30,324 bases of DNA from Proteobacteria bacterium UBA7447 (lineage in GTDB: Bacteria; Pseudomonadota; Gammaproteobacteria; Arenicellales; UBA868): NCBI GenBank assembly GCA_002477475.1, contig DLPX01000063.1, positions 1-30,324 of the forward strand. Reading direction: 5' to 3'. Made by a program: the position numbers and the translations under genes. The notes beneath the pieces are model-generated. The model worked only from the letters and a program-made list of their open reading frames with translations, was not told the origin of the DNA and ran no database searches. Positions 1 through 8,450 of the stretch are shown piece by piece (positions within the stretch are counted from its first letter, which is position 1; each line of letters begins with the position of its first letter).

Positions 1-2034
1 CTCAGCGAAAGCGTCCGGCACCAGACCGGGTCTCCCCGTTGCCGTAGCCTTGACGCGCCCCTCAAAGAAGACCACCGAGGCGGAGTCGGGATCGTCTACC
101 GAATCCAGCTCGCGCTCTATCTCGACGCGAATTTCGCCAGCACCCGCATTTCGCGCCCGGTTCTGGGCCAGCGTACTGGCCAGGGACCCCGCCTTTACAA
201 GCGCCGGTTCCAGTTGGTCAAAGTCAATCGGACCATCGGACGCAAACACTCGAAAAATACCCTGCACCGGCTGGGTCACCGTGACCTGCGCTCTTTGAAT
301 AACACTGCTCGCCACAGCGCCCACGGCGTTTGCAACAGAGGAGTGATCTGGAATGGAAAGGGGCACGTTGAAGTTCTGGGCGACATCGGGGTAATAGAGT
401 TCGGCCGGTGCCCCGACCGCAACAAGAGATCTGGAGTCATCCAGCTTCAGTGAAAACAGATCTCCATCCACCGCACTGTGGCCCGAAATCCACTCACTGA
501 AAAGTCGCGCCGTGCGTTCGCGCTCTCCGTGATGCGTCTCGCCCGGATCGGTAGCGAGGCAGGCGGAGACGAGGGCGGCGCAAATTGTGCGCACCATGTG
601 TTCCTCAACCGCTGAACTAGGGCCTTTTGGGTCATTGTCCTCAAACTTGCCCCAACCATAGACTTGCCGCATCTGTCGGGCCCAGACAATCGCGGCAAGC
701 TCAGCTGCCCGTGTCGACCAATGGCCTGCCTTGCCCAGAACGTGGGCGGCATCCGTCGGGGTGAACCCGCTGTAAATAGCGATGCCGTTACGTACCAGTC
801 GGGCCAGTGCGCGGGCCAGTGCGCGGTCCTCGTTTGACAGGTGCTCAACATCCAGTGGCCCGTCTTGCAGGCGTTCCCAGGCGGCGGATTCCTCTTGAGA
901 AAAGGATCGTCGCTGACTGCCTTCGGCAAACAACGCAACGGCGAAACGGTTGCTTCTCGGGCTGACGGCGACATCAACACGCCGCTCGAGAGTAGTGAGG
1001 ATTTCAGGATAACGATGAACCAGCAGGCTCATGGGAACCACCCGACGGGGACCAATCGCAAGCCCCACTCCCCCCTGGAAGCGCACTTCGCTGTCGCCCC
1101 CAAGCCCCAGGGAGAAGACGCGTACCGCATCCACCATTGGCCTCCAGTCTCCGATAACGGTTGCCTTGGCGCTGATGATCGGTTTTCCATCAGTGACGAT
1201 GGCAATATCGGTAGTAGTCCCACCCATATCAGCTATGATGGCGTTCCGATGAGGTTGAAGTTGAGCGGCTCCCATGACGCTGGCAGCGGGACCAGACAGA
1301 ATGGTTTCTACCGGACGCGCCAGCGCGGTATCTGCACTGATCAGAGAGCCGTCTCCCTTGACCATCATTAGAGGCGCATGGATGGCCCGTTCTTGCAAGA
1401 TCAGTTTAATGGCGCGGATCAGTTCATCAATATATGGGATCAGCGAGGCGTTGAATGCGACCGTCAAGGCACGACGCGGCGCGTCCAGTTGGGAAGCGAG
1501 TTCGTGACCACAGGTGACGGGCTTGCCAGTCAGTGATCTCACCAGTTCCCGGAGTTTCAGCTCGTGCTCGGGGTTGCGCACTCCGAACAAGCCCGAAATC
1601 CCGAAGGCAGCGACTTTGTCACGCTGTTCGGTGACTACCCGGCGCGCCTGCTCAAGATCAAGCGGCTCGCGTTCACCCCCGCCAGCATCATGTCCGCCCG
1701 GTACTAGAGCGCAGTGACCTCCGCGGACGATATGCTCAAGTTTGGCTTTACCTACCTGGCGGGCGTTGTACCCGGACAGTAAAAGGCATACGGGAGTGCC
1801 ACGGCCCTCCACCACGGCATTGGTAGCGAGCGTGGTCGACAGCGAGACGAGCGATATTTGCGAAAGCCTCTCGGCGGGGAGCTGGTCAATCGCTTCGCGG
1901 ATGCCGATAGTGAGTTCATGATGGGAGGTGAGCGCTTTCGCCGCACTGACGACCCCGCCATCGGAGTCGAGCAGTACGGCGTCAGTGTAGGTGCCGCCCG
2001 TATCAACGCCAAGCCGGAGCGTTGATTCGGTCAT
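1..2034 (-). CDS. Hydantoinase/oxoprolinase family protein, A-type subunit (3' end off the window)
   Basis: The reverse strand is open from an ATG at 2034 to the left edge (678 codons, no stop), so the C-terminus is missing. Residues 8-18 read LGVDTGGTYTD, the ATP-binding start of the hydantoinase A N-terminal domain. Near residue 270 is ADMGGTTTDIA, the second phosphate-binding loop of the actin-like ATPase fold, followed by a GLGGDSEV segment typical of the hydantoinase A domain. Members hydrolyse cyclic amides such as 5-oxoproline, hydantoins or N-methylhydantoin with ATP, or carboxylate ketones; the substrate cannot be read here. The gene follows the 3-hydroxyacyl-CoA dehydrogenase gene by 56 bases on the same strand, so they are probably co-transcribed. 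The usual B-type partner, if present, would lie left of the window. No strong ribosome site precedes the ATG, and a GTG at 2049 is an alternative start. Family assignment is firm; function is open. Confidence 0.88.
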   Translation of the reverse strand, partial: MTESTLRLGVDTGGTYTDAVLLDSDGGVVSAAKALTSHHELTIGIREAIDQLPAERLSQISLVSLSTTLATNAVVEGRGTPVCLLLSGYNARQVGKAKLEHIVRGGHCALVPGGHDAGGGEREPLDLEQARRVVTEQRDKVAAFGISGLFGVRNPEHELKLRELVRSLTGKPVTCGHELASQLDAPRRALTVAFNASLIPYIDELIRAIKLILQERAIHAPLMMVKGDGSLISADTALARPVETILSGPAASVMGAAQLQPHRNAIIADMGGTTTDIAIVTDGKPIISAKATVIGDWRPMVDAVRVFSLGLGGDSEVRFQGGVGLAIGPRRVVPMSLLVHRYPEILTTLERRVDVAVSPRSNRFAVALFAEGSQRRSFSQEESAAWERLQDGPLDVEHLSNEDRALARALARLVRNGIAIYSGFTPTDAAHVLGKAGHWSTRAAELAAIVWARQMRQVYGWGKFEDNDPKGPSSAVEEHMVRTICAALVSACLATDPGETHHGERERTARLFSEWISGHSAVDGDLFSLKLDDSRSLVAVGAPAELYYPDVAQNFNVPLSIPDHSSVANAVGAVASSVIQRAQVTVTQPVQGIFRVFASDGPIDFDQLEPALVKAGSLASTLAQNRARNAGAGEIRVEIERELDSVDDPDSASVVFFEGRVKATATGRPGLVPDAFAE
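800..823. repeat. 12-base in-frame tandem duplication inside the hydantoinase gene
   Basis: CGGGCCAGTGCG occurs twice in direct succession (800-811 and 812-823). On the coding strand it gives a doubled Ala-Leu-Ala-Arg, so the frame is kept and an alpha-helix would be lengthened by about one turn. It looks like a small replication-slippage event. Confidence 0.8.
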
Positions 2035-2090
2035 CCTGTCAGCACCCACAGCACTGGCTGCATGTTAGAGGGATCTAAGCGTCTGATGCT

Positions 2091-2945
2091 TTATTTGCTG
2101 TAGTCGTAGAAGCCCCGACCGCTCTTGCGCCCAAGATACCCGGCATCAACCATCTGTTTAAGCAAGGGGCATGGCCGAAACTTGGAATCCCCAAACTCCT
2201 GATGCAGGACATCCATTACCCACAAGCAAACGTCCAGGCCAATCATATCTGCTAGTGTCAGTGGACCCATCGGATGGGCTGCCCCTAACTTCATGGCGGC
2301 GTCGATATCTTCAGCTCGGGCGAGGCCTTCGTAAAGAATGAAAACCGCCTCGTTGATCATCGGCACCAGCATTCGATTCACGACAAAGCCGGGACTGTCT
2401 TTTACGCTGACGGGGGTTTTGCCAAGATCACGCGCCAGGGTGTCGATCGCACTGTAAGTCTCGTCCGAAGTCTGTAGAGCCCGAATCACTTCCACCAGAG
2501 CCATTAGCGGTACCGGATTGAAGAAGTGCATTCCGACTACCCGATCGGGACGACCGCTTCCGGCCGCGATGCGGGTGAGTGAAAGCGATGAGGTGTTGGA
2601 TGCGAGGATGGTGTAATCGGGACAGATCTCGTTCAGACGCGGGAAGATCCCCATCTTGATGTCCATGTTTTCGCTTGCGGCCTCGACGACCAGATCGCAT
2701 CCGGACATCGCGCTGATATCGGTCGCCGTCTGGATTCGTCCCAATGCATCGTCGTGGTCGGCCTGGCTGATCTTCTCTTTCCCCAGAAGGCGTCCGAGGC
2801 TGTTCTGAATACTGCCCAATCCCTTTTGGACCACCTCGTCGGAAACGTCCTGCATAATCACGTCATAGCCGCGCACCGCACAGGTTTGCGCGATACCGTT
2901 ACCCATCGTGCCTGCGCCTACGACGCCAATCGTTTTCAATTTCAT
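2091..2945 (-). CDS. 3-hydroxybutyryl-CoA dehydrogenase (3-hydroxyacyl-CoA dehydrogenase family)
   Basis: A 284-residue protein, the usual length of stand-alone Hbd/PaaH dehydrogenases. It oxidises (S)-3-hydroxyacyl-CoA to 3-ketoacyl-CoA with NAD(P)+. The Rossmann motif GAGTMG is at residues 10-15. The catalytic set known from this family fits in position and spacing: Ser119, His140 (in GMHFFNP), Glu152 and Asn190. The C-terminal dimerisation domain ends in GRKSGRGFYDY, as is typical. A TTG six codons upstream could also initiate, but the ATG at 2945 gives the conserved N-terminus and has GACGGAA about ten bases before it. It is the first gene of a likely two-gene minus-strand operon with the hydantoinase-like gene. 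It could act in butyrate, phenylacetate or fatty-acid catabolism; context does not decide. Confidence 0.93.
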   Translation of the reverse strand: MKLKTIGVVGAGTMGNGIAQTCAVRGYDVIMQDVSDEVVQKGLGSIQNSLGRLLGKEKISQADHDDALGRIQTATDISAMSGCDLVVEAASENMDIKMGIFPRLNEICPDYTILASNTSSLSLTRIAAGSGRPDRVVGMHFFNPVPLMALVEVIRALQTSDETYSAIDTLARDLGKTPVSVKDSPGFVVNRMLVPMINEAVFILYEGLARAEDIDAAMKLGAAHPMGPLTLADMIGLDVCLWVMDVLHQEFGDSKFRPCPLLKQMVDAGYLGRKSGRGFYDYSK

Positions 2946-3087
2946 AAGAAAATTCCGTCCCAAACGGGGGTGTTCTGCCTAAAGAGGACGGCAAGGCTAC
3001 CGCAAACCGGGGTGAACACCAAACCTCTGTAGATGGCCAGTCGTTGGGATTTCAGAATCCGGCGCGTTCGGAATAGACTTAGTCGTT
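2946..3087. promoter_or_regulatory. Divergent promoter region between the dehydrogenase gene and argE
   Basis: These 142 bases separate two divergently read genes and must hold both promoters. For argE the best sigma70-like pair I can see is TTCAGA (3051-3056) and TAGACT (3074-3079), spaced 17 and each matching four of six consensus bases. This would put the transcript start only a few bases from the ATG. No ARG-box-like dyad is obvious. The pair is weak. Confidence 0.25.
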
Positions 3088-4227
3088 ATGGAAAGCCTCT
3101 CAGTAATTGAAAACCTGGTCGGTTTCGAGACCGTTTCCCGGGACAGCAACCTGCCTCTGATCGATTTCGTTCAGAATTTTCTTTATGACCATGGGGTGGA
3201 TTCGCGGCGGGTGCCTAGCGCTGACGGCCGCAAGTCGAACCTCATTGCCACGATCGGACCCCTGGGGCCCGGCGGGATCGTATTGTCCGGGCACACCGAT
3301 GTGGTACCGGTGGATGGACAGGACTGGAGTCGCGATCCTTTTGCGTTTCACCGTCGCGGTGAACGCTGGTATGGACGAGGCAGTTGCGATATGAAGGGGT
3401 TTATCGGGATCGCATTGTCTCTGGTGCCTCAGATGAAGCATCTTCGCAGGCCGATCCACTTTGCGCTGTCCTATGACGAGGAAGTCGGTTGCCTGGGAGC
3501 GCCGGACATGATTGAGGTGATTCGCCAGGAGTTGCCGGAGCCAGCGGGTGTCATCGTGGGGGAGCCCACCGGTATGGCGGCAGTCACAGCACATAAAGGG
3601 ATCGTCGGACTAAAAACTACGGTGCGGGGATATGAAGCTCACTCAAGCCAGACGGATCGCGGTGTCAGTGCCGTCATGACTGCCGCCCGACTGGTTAGTC
3701 ACCTGGAGCAGGTTGCCCATCAGCTTTCTGAGGAGACACCTTCTGACAACGGCTTCACGCCTCATGCTACTTCGGTTCATGTCGGCGTCATCCATGGGGG
3801 AACGGCTTTGAATATCATTTCGGGGGAGTGTCAGTTCACATGGGATATCCGCAATATTCCTGATGATGATCCGCAGGTCCTGATCGACAATTTCGAGAAT
3901 TTTTGCCGGCAGGAAGTACTGCCTGGGATGCGCGCCCGTCATCAAGGTTGCAGTATTGATACAGAGGTGCTGGCGCGCGCTCCCGCGTTTGATGATTCCA
4001 ATTCCTCTATCCTTGGCCTGGTGCAGTCGCTTAGCGGAAGGAGCGAGACCTATAAGGTGGCGTACGGCACAGAGGCCGGCCAGTATCAGGGCGCAGGGTT
4101 TCCGACAGTCTTATGTGGGCCCGGGTCAATCGATCAGGCGCATCAGCCGGATGAATATATTGAAGCCAGTGAGGTTGAGGCGGGACAGCAGTTCCTGCAG
4201 GCGCTGGTCAACGAACTCTCGTCCTGA
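3088..4227 (+). CDS. argE: Acetylornithine deacetylase (ArgE), M20 metallopeptidase family
   Basis: This 379-residue enzyme is predicted to hydrolyse N2-acetyl-L-ornithine to ornithine and acetate in arginine synthesis, using two metal ions. The M20 motifs are complete: SGHTDVVPVDG (His69, Asp71), GRGSCDMKG (Asp101 bridging the metals), DEEVG (Glu131 as general base, Glu132), VGEPT (Glu159) and a C-terminal His352 in IDQAHQPDEY. The length and the ending GTEAGQYQ...CGPGSIDQAHQPDEYI are typical of ArgE rather than DapE. It reads away from the dehydrogenase gene and converges with the glycosyltransferase-like gene, its stop lying only 8 bases from that gene's stop. argE and gshA lie close together in some gammaproteobacteria; here a reverse-strand gene separates them. 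Confidence 0.93.
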   Translation: MESLSVIENLVGFETVSRDSNLPLIDFVQNFLYDHGVDSRRVPSADGRKSNLIATIGPLGPGGIVLSGHTDVVPVDGQDWSRDPFAFHRRGERWYGRGSCDMKGFIGIALSLVPQMKHLRRPIHFALSYDEEVGCLGAPDMIEVIRQELPEPAGVIVGEPTGMAAVTAHKGIVGLKTTVRGYEAHSSQTDRGVSAVMTAARLVSHLEQVAHQLSEETPSDNGFTPHATSVHVGVIHGGTALNIISGECQFTWDIRNIPDDDPQVLIDNFENFCRQEVLPGMRARHQGCSIDTEVLARAPAFDDSNSSILGLVQSLSGRSETYKVAYGTEAGQYQGAGFPTVLCGPGSIDQAHQPDEYIEASEVEAGQQFLQALVNELSS

Positions 4228-4235
4228 CAGTCAAC

Positions 4236-5345
4236 TTATCTTCTCCCTAGAAAGCTTGTTCGCACCAGCGACGCACACTCGGCCGCGGCGCTGATCGAAG
4301 ACCTGGAGACCCGTTTCATCCCCAGCAGTTCGGGCAATTCCTCGAGCCACGCTCCGTTGGCAAACTTTTCCGGTGCCAGCATCTTTGCGGGAATCTCCCT
4401 TTCAATAAACTTAACCAGCGGACCCATTTCAGGGTAATCCGCTCTGATAAAGCAGCCGAAAGGCACTCCGGCAGCATAGATCTCGGCGATGGTGCTGTAG
4501 CCGGCCTTTCCGATCACAAGGTCGGCTGCCCGCACCAGATCGGGATGATGAAGCGGGCCGCGAACCGGCAGAAGGGTAAGGCTGTGGTCCGTTTCAACCG
4601 TCTCGCTGGCGCCCGAAACTGCGAATCTGATTTCGGGAAATCTGTCTTTGAGCTGCTCGAGAAATGGAAAGCCGATATGTGTTCCTCCCATGGTGATGAG
4701 AACCAGAGGATCGGTAGAAGCCACGGAGAGGGCGTCCCGGGTTTCAGATACGCTCATTCTGAAAGTCCGGGCAATCGGACCCAGCCTGTGAGCATTTTCG
4801 GCAGGGAGACAGACAGGCTCTGTCTGAATATGGATATCTGCACCCGCGAAGTGTGGTTGCAAAAGTGTTGCGTAGTTCTCAAGGACCGGTGCCTGTTGAG
4901 CCAGGCCGCTATAGATCCAGTCCCAGGTGAAGTTCTCCACCAGGATAGAAGGCAGCCGGGCGGCCTTGGCAACCGCTAGGCCCAATGGCGCGATATCACA
5001 AAGTACGGCTTGGCAGCCAAGGGCACTCACCCCTTGTGCGAGATTTTGAATTAGATCAGGCTGAAACGGCAGTCGGTCTGCAAGGCCTGAGAGGGTCGCC
5101 TCGTAGTCGACTTCAAATGCGTCTGTTTGCACTAAGCCGAGGTCACAGTCGAGCTCGTGAAAATGGAGGTGTTGACCCAAAGAGGCAAAGAACCATTGGG
5201 GAATCCGCGTAAAGAGTTCGATCTGAAGTTCAGGCTCAAGATCGCAAAGATGCTCCAGCACAGCGCAGCTTCGAGACGCGTGGCCAAAACCGTGAGAAGA
5301 GACGAAGACTGCAAGCGTTGGGCGCGCCCCCGTATCTGCGCTCAT
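4236..5345 (-). CDS. Glycosyltransferase-fold protein related to the N-terminal half of plant L-arabinokinase
   Basis: A 369-residue protein starting at the ATG at 5345; a TTG one codon upstream is a less likely start. Residues 12-25 read AVFVSSHGFGHASR, the glycine/histidine loop that opens a GT-B nucleotide-sugar fold. Further on come NFTWDWIY, ITMGGTHIG and RAADLVIGKAGYSTIAEI, the last being the acceptor of a UDP-sugar in MurG-like folds. From memory the closest pattern is the N-terminal, non-kinase half of plant arabinokinase (HGFGHATR, NFSWDFIY, GKIGYGTVSEA). No GHMP-kinase domain follows, so it would be the glycosyltransferase-like half alone. No membrane segment is evident. It lies 21 bases after gshA on the same strand and is probably co-transcribed. 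The sugar donor and acceptor are unknown. Confidence 0.8.
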   Translation of the reverse strand: MSADTGARPTLAVFVSSHGFGHASRSCAVLEHLCDLEPELQIELFTRIPQWFFASLGQHLHFHELDCDLGLVQTDAFEVDYEATLSGLADRLPFQPDLIQNLAQGVSALGCQAVLCDIAPLGLAVAKAARLPSILVENFTWDWIYSGLAQQAPVLENYATLLQPHFAGADIHIQTEPVCLPAENAHRLGPIARTFRMSVSETRDALSVASTDPLVLITMGGTHIGFPFLEQLKDRFPEIRFAVSGASETVETDHSLTLLPVRGPLHHPDLVRAADLVIGKAGYSTIAEIYAAGVPFGCFIRADYPEMGPLVKFIEREIPAKMLAPEKFANGAWLEELPELLGMKRVSRSSISAAAECASLVRTSFLGRR

Positions 5346-5366
5346 CAAGCGGCGATCCGGAAAACG

Positions 5367-6929
5367 CTAGCGTTCGAAATATTTATCGAGAAAAGCCTCG
5401 AAGCTTTCATCATCGTCCATTTCCATCTGCTTCGCACGCTCCAGCGACGCGGCAGCCTCCTCCTCGAATTGGGAGGCGGACTGAAGATCATGAGACGCCT
5501 GCTTGAAAATCTGCTCGTGATGCTCTGCCTGAGCCTTTGCAAAATAGAAGAATGTGTCGTTGTGCTGATGGATCCCGTCCATTGCCCGCGCCGACGGCGT
5601 CAATTCGGGATTCTCAAATAATTTGCGTTTGTTCTCCAGAGCAGTCCGGTAACGTTCATCCTTCCTGGAGAGGGCGTCAGCGAGCGGCTCAAGATATTTG
5701 ATGAACTCCAGACCACAGCGCTCAACGCTGCAGCGCGTGCCGTCAGCTTTGGTAATTATGAGTCCAGGCTCTCTGCCGCGCTCGGCAATCTGGTTTCGTG
5801 TCGCGCCGACCCTGCGGAATTCATCCCAGTCCATCGGCGGGCTGGATTCCAGCAAGCATGAGATCATCATCATGTCGAGAAACCGGATCCCATCTTCGTC
5901 GATGCCGACAGGCAGAAAGGGATCAAGGTCCAGTGATCTCACTTCGATGTACTCCACACCCCGTTCCTGCAGGGCGTGACTGGGCCTTTCTCCGGAATGG
6001 GCGACCCGCTTGGGACGCATCGTGGCGTAGTACTCGTTTTCGATCTGCAGCAAAGAGTCATTCAGTTGACGGTATTCGCCATTCACCTGTATCCCGATCT
6101 GCCGGTAAGGGGGGTAGGTCTCAGTCGTTGCCTTGACCAGCGATGTGGTGTATTCATCGAGGCTATTCAGGCTCAGGTGGACGCTTGCCTGAGCGTCGCT
6201 TTGATACCCTAGATCTGACAACCTGAGACTTGTCGCGTAGGGGAGAAAATAGGAATGGTCGCCGAGTGGTTCGAGATGGTGATCTTGGCCCTCCAGGAAT
6301 GTCCCGCACACAGCGGGAGAGGCACCGAAAAGATAGGGGATCATCCAGTCGCTTCGATAGAAATTCCGCATCAGGCTAAGATAGGCCCCCGATTTGAAAT
6401 CGCGAAGCGGGGCGGCAGAGCCGCAAAAGTCACGGTAGAAGTGCCAGAACTGATCTTCCAGGGAAAAATTGAAGTGAATACCCGAGATGGTCTGCATTAA
6501 TTTGCCGTAGCGGTGCGCAAGACCTTGCCGATAGACAGTTTTCATACGACCTGCGTTGGATTCACCGTAGTAGGCGATTGGGATGCTCTCCTCACCGTGC
6601 AGGATGCACGGCATGCTGTTTACCCAAAGTTTTTCATCGCCGATATTCAGATAGGTGAAACGGTGCAGCTGGTTAAGAAAACCGAGCAGCGCTTCAACAT
6701 CTTCGGTGACCGGCGTCACGAATTCGAGCAACGCTTCTGAGTAGTCCGTTGTGATATGGCGATGGGTGAGGGCAGCGCCCAAAGCAGTTGGATGCGGTTG
6801 CTGTGAAAGGACGCCTTCAGCATCGATGCGCAGGCTTTCTTTTTCCAGTCCGCGGCGTATCGTTCCGGGCAGGATACCCGTTTCTGCCTGGTCGATCTTT
6901 TCAATGATTCGTGCTAGTTTGTCGCTCAA
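5367..6929 (-). CDS. gshA: Glutamate-cysteine ligase (gamma-glutamylcysteine synthetase)
   Basis: This 520-residue enzyme makes gamma-glutamylcysteine from Glu, Cys and ATP, the first and rate-limiting step of glutathione synthesis in the cytosol. Length and sequence match the gammaproteobacterial GshA class: RRGLEKESLRID near residue 26 (ATP/metal-binding glutamates), a TTDYSEALLEFVTPV segment, ISGIHFNFS, and EYIEVRSLDLDPF. The start is a TTG: no in-frame ATG or GTG lies upstream before the divergent yjbQ, GGAAA sits nine bases before the TTG, and the resulting N-terminus (MSDKLARIIEKI) fits the family. The C-terminal ~60 residues are rich in Glu, Gln and Ala and look helical. The next gene, 21 bases downstream, encodes a glycosyltransferase-like protein. 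Confidence 0.95.
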   Translation of the reverse strand: MSDKLARIIEKIDQAETGILPGTIRRGLEKESLRIDAEGVLSQQPHPTALGAALTHRHITTDYSEALLEFVTPVTEDVEALLGFLNQLHRFTYLNIGDEKLWVNSMPCILHGEESIPIAYYGESNAGRMKTVYRQGLAHRYGKLMQTISGIHFNFSLEDQFWHFYRDFCGSAAPLRDFKSGAYLSLMRNFYRSDWMIPYLFGASPAVCGTFLEGQDHHLEPLGDHSYFLPYATSLRLSDLGYQSDAQASVHLSLNSLDEYTTSLVKATTETYPPYRQIGIQVNGEYRQLNDSLLQIENEYYATMRPKRVAHSGERPSHALQERGVEYIEVRSLDLDPFLPVGIDEDGIRFLDMMMISCLLESSPPMDWDEFRRVGATRNQIAERGREPGLIITKADGTRCSVERCGLEFIKYLEPLADALSRKDERYRTALENKRKLFENPELTPSARAMDGIHQHNDTFFYFAKAQAEHHEQIFKQASHDLQSASQFEEEAAASLERAKQMEMDDDESFEAFLDKYFER

Positions 6930-6969
6930 GGGATGTTTCCAATGTGAGTAGTCAAGGCGGGTAGATCAA

Positions 6970-7398
6970 ATGACGAGCTGGAGTCAGCAGTCCCTCCAGA
7001 TCAGGACCGAGGGGCGGGAGACCCAGGATATTACGCCGTTGGTCTCAGAATCGGTAGTCCAGTCCCGAGTCGAGGCGGGGTTATGCCACATTTTCATCAC
7101 GCACACTAGCGCCTCGCTAACGATCACGGAGAATGCCGATCCCCGGGTGCACGATGACCTCGAGGAGTTTCTGCTTCGTGTTGTGCCTGACGGAGACCCT
7201 CGTTACACACACACCAGCGAGGGGGAAGACGACATGCCGGCGCATATTCGCAGCGTCCTGACAGGCGGTTCCCTGACCGTGCCCATCTCAAATGGCCGAC
7301 TGGCGCTGGGAATCTGGCAGGGAATCTATCTGTGGGAGCATCGAACCAGCCCGCACGATCGGCAGGTGGTTATCACGATTTGCGGAGCACAGGGATAA
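6970..7398 (+). CDS. yjbQ: YjbQ family protein (UPF0047; secondary thiamine-phosphate synthase type)
   Basis: A 142-residue protein covering the whole compact YjbQ fold. It shows the hallmark THTSASLTITENADP near residue 45, the acidic stretch EGEDDMPAHIRSVLTG, and IWQGIYLWEHR near the end, which supply the conserved His/Glu/Asp cluster. E. coli YjbQ has low thiamine-phosphate synthase activity in vitro, but the physiological role of the family is not settled. It is divergent from gshA with only 40 bases between them. Its TAA stop shares its last base with the ATG of dusA, so the two are translationally coupled and begin a long plus-strand operon. Confidence 0.9.
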   Translation: MTSWSQQSLQIRTEGRETQDITPLVSESVVQSRVEAGLCHIFITHTSASLTITENADPRVHDDLEEFLLRVVPDGDPRYTHTSEGEDDMPAHIRSVLTGGSLTVPISNGRLALGIWQGIYLWEHRTSPHDRQVVITICGAQG

Positions 7399-8450
7399 TG
7401 ATCGCCGAAGGATCGCGTCGATTGGGCAGTGCGTATCGCTTCTGCATAGCGCCGATGATGGATTGGACAGATCGACACGAGCGATATCTTTTGCGGCTGA
7501 TCTCCCGTCGGGTGCGGCTGTACACAGAGATGGTGACCACCGGCGCGCTGATCCATGGTGATCAGGAGCGCTTTTTGGGACATGCAGACGCAGAGCATCC
7601 CCTTGGGCTGCAACTGGGAGGCAGTGATCCCGCAGACATGGCCCGTTGTGCCGCGACCGGCCAGGCAGCTGGATTCGATGAGATCAATATCAACGTCGGC
7701 TGTCCTTCTGACCGAGTGCAGGCTGGCAGGTTCGGTGCCTGTCTAATGCTGGAGCCTGATCTGGTGGCCAGTTGCTTCTCTGCAATGCAGGCAGAGGTTT
7801 CAATTCCTGTTACCGTCAAGTGCCGCCTGGGTGTTGATGAAAAGGATCAATTTGATGATCTGATCCAGTTTGTAGACACCGTCGCTGGAGCCGGTTGTGC
7901 TGTCTTTGTCGTCCATGCCCGAAAGGCTTGGCTATCAGGACTGAGTCCGCGTGAGAACCGGGAGATTCCGCCTCTGCAATATGAACGAGTGTACGCTCTT
8001 AAAGAGCGCTATCCGGAACTCACAGTGGTCATCAATGGGGGAATCACTCAGATAGATCAGGCAATCGGTCACCTTGAAAAAGTCGACGGCGTGATGGTGG
8101 GGCGGGAGGCCTATCAGAACCCCTGGAGCCTGGCCAGGGTCGATGAGACGCTGTTCGACGGCCTTCCGGACGGAAAGTCACGATCCGATGTGCTCGACCG
8201 GTACAAACAGTACATGGTGGCTCAATTGGAAAAAGGCGTGCCGCTTAAACGGATGGCGCGCCATCTGCTGGGTCTTTTTCAGGGTCAGCCAGGCGCCCGG
8301 GTTTGGCGCCGGGCCTTGAGTGACGAGGCCTTTCGTGCCGGCGCAGACCTCAGTGCAATCGAAAGTGCTGAGCATCAACTGGATACCGTCCTTGAAAAGC
8401 ATATAGCGTCAGCCGCAATACCCGAGCCGCGCATGGAGCTAAGCGCTTGA
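7398..8450 (+). CDS. dusA: tRNA-dihydrouridine(20/20a) synthase DusA
   Basis: This 350-residue FMN enzyme reduces uridines in the D-loop of tRNA with NADPH. The start is the ATG at 7398, which overlaps the yjbQ stop (TAATG); earlier in-frame starts would lie deep inside yjbQ and add non-family sequence. The TIM-barrel motifs are APMMDWTDRH (residues 18-27), INVGCPSDRVQAGRFGACLM with catalytic Cys115, VKCRLGVD, VVHARKAWLSGLSPRENR (the DusA-specific HARKAWL-x-GLSPKEN signature), and NGGI plus GVMVGREAYQNPW for FMN phosphate binding. The HARKAWL signature separates it from DusB and DusC. The next gene starts inside its stop codon. Confidence 0.95.
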   Translation: MIAEGSRRLGSAYRFCIAPMMDWTDRHERYLLRLISRRVRLYTEMVTTGALIHGDQERFLGHADAEHPLGLQLGGSDPADMARCAATGQAAGFDEININVGCPSDRVQAGRFGACLMLEPDLVASCFSAMQAEVSIPVTVKCRLGVDEKDQFDDLIQFVDTVAGAGCAVFVVHARKAWLSGLSPRENREIPPLQYERVYALKERYPELTVVINGGITQIDQAIGHLEKVDGVMVGREAYQNPWSLARVDETLFDGLPDGKSRSDVLDRYKQYMVAQLEKGVPLKRMARHLLGLFQGQPGARVWRRALSDEAFRAGADLSAIESAEHQLDTVLEKHIASAAIPEPRMELSA

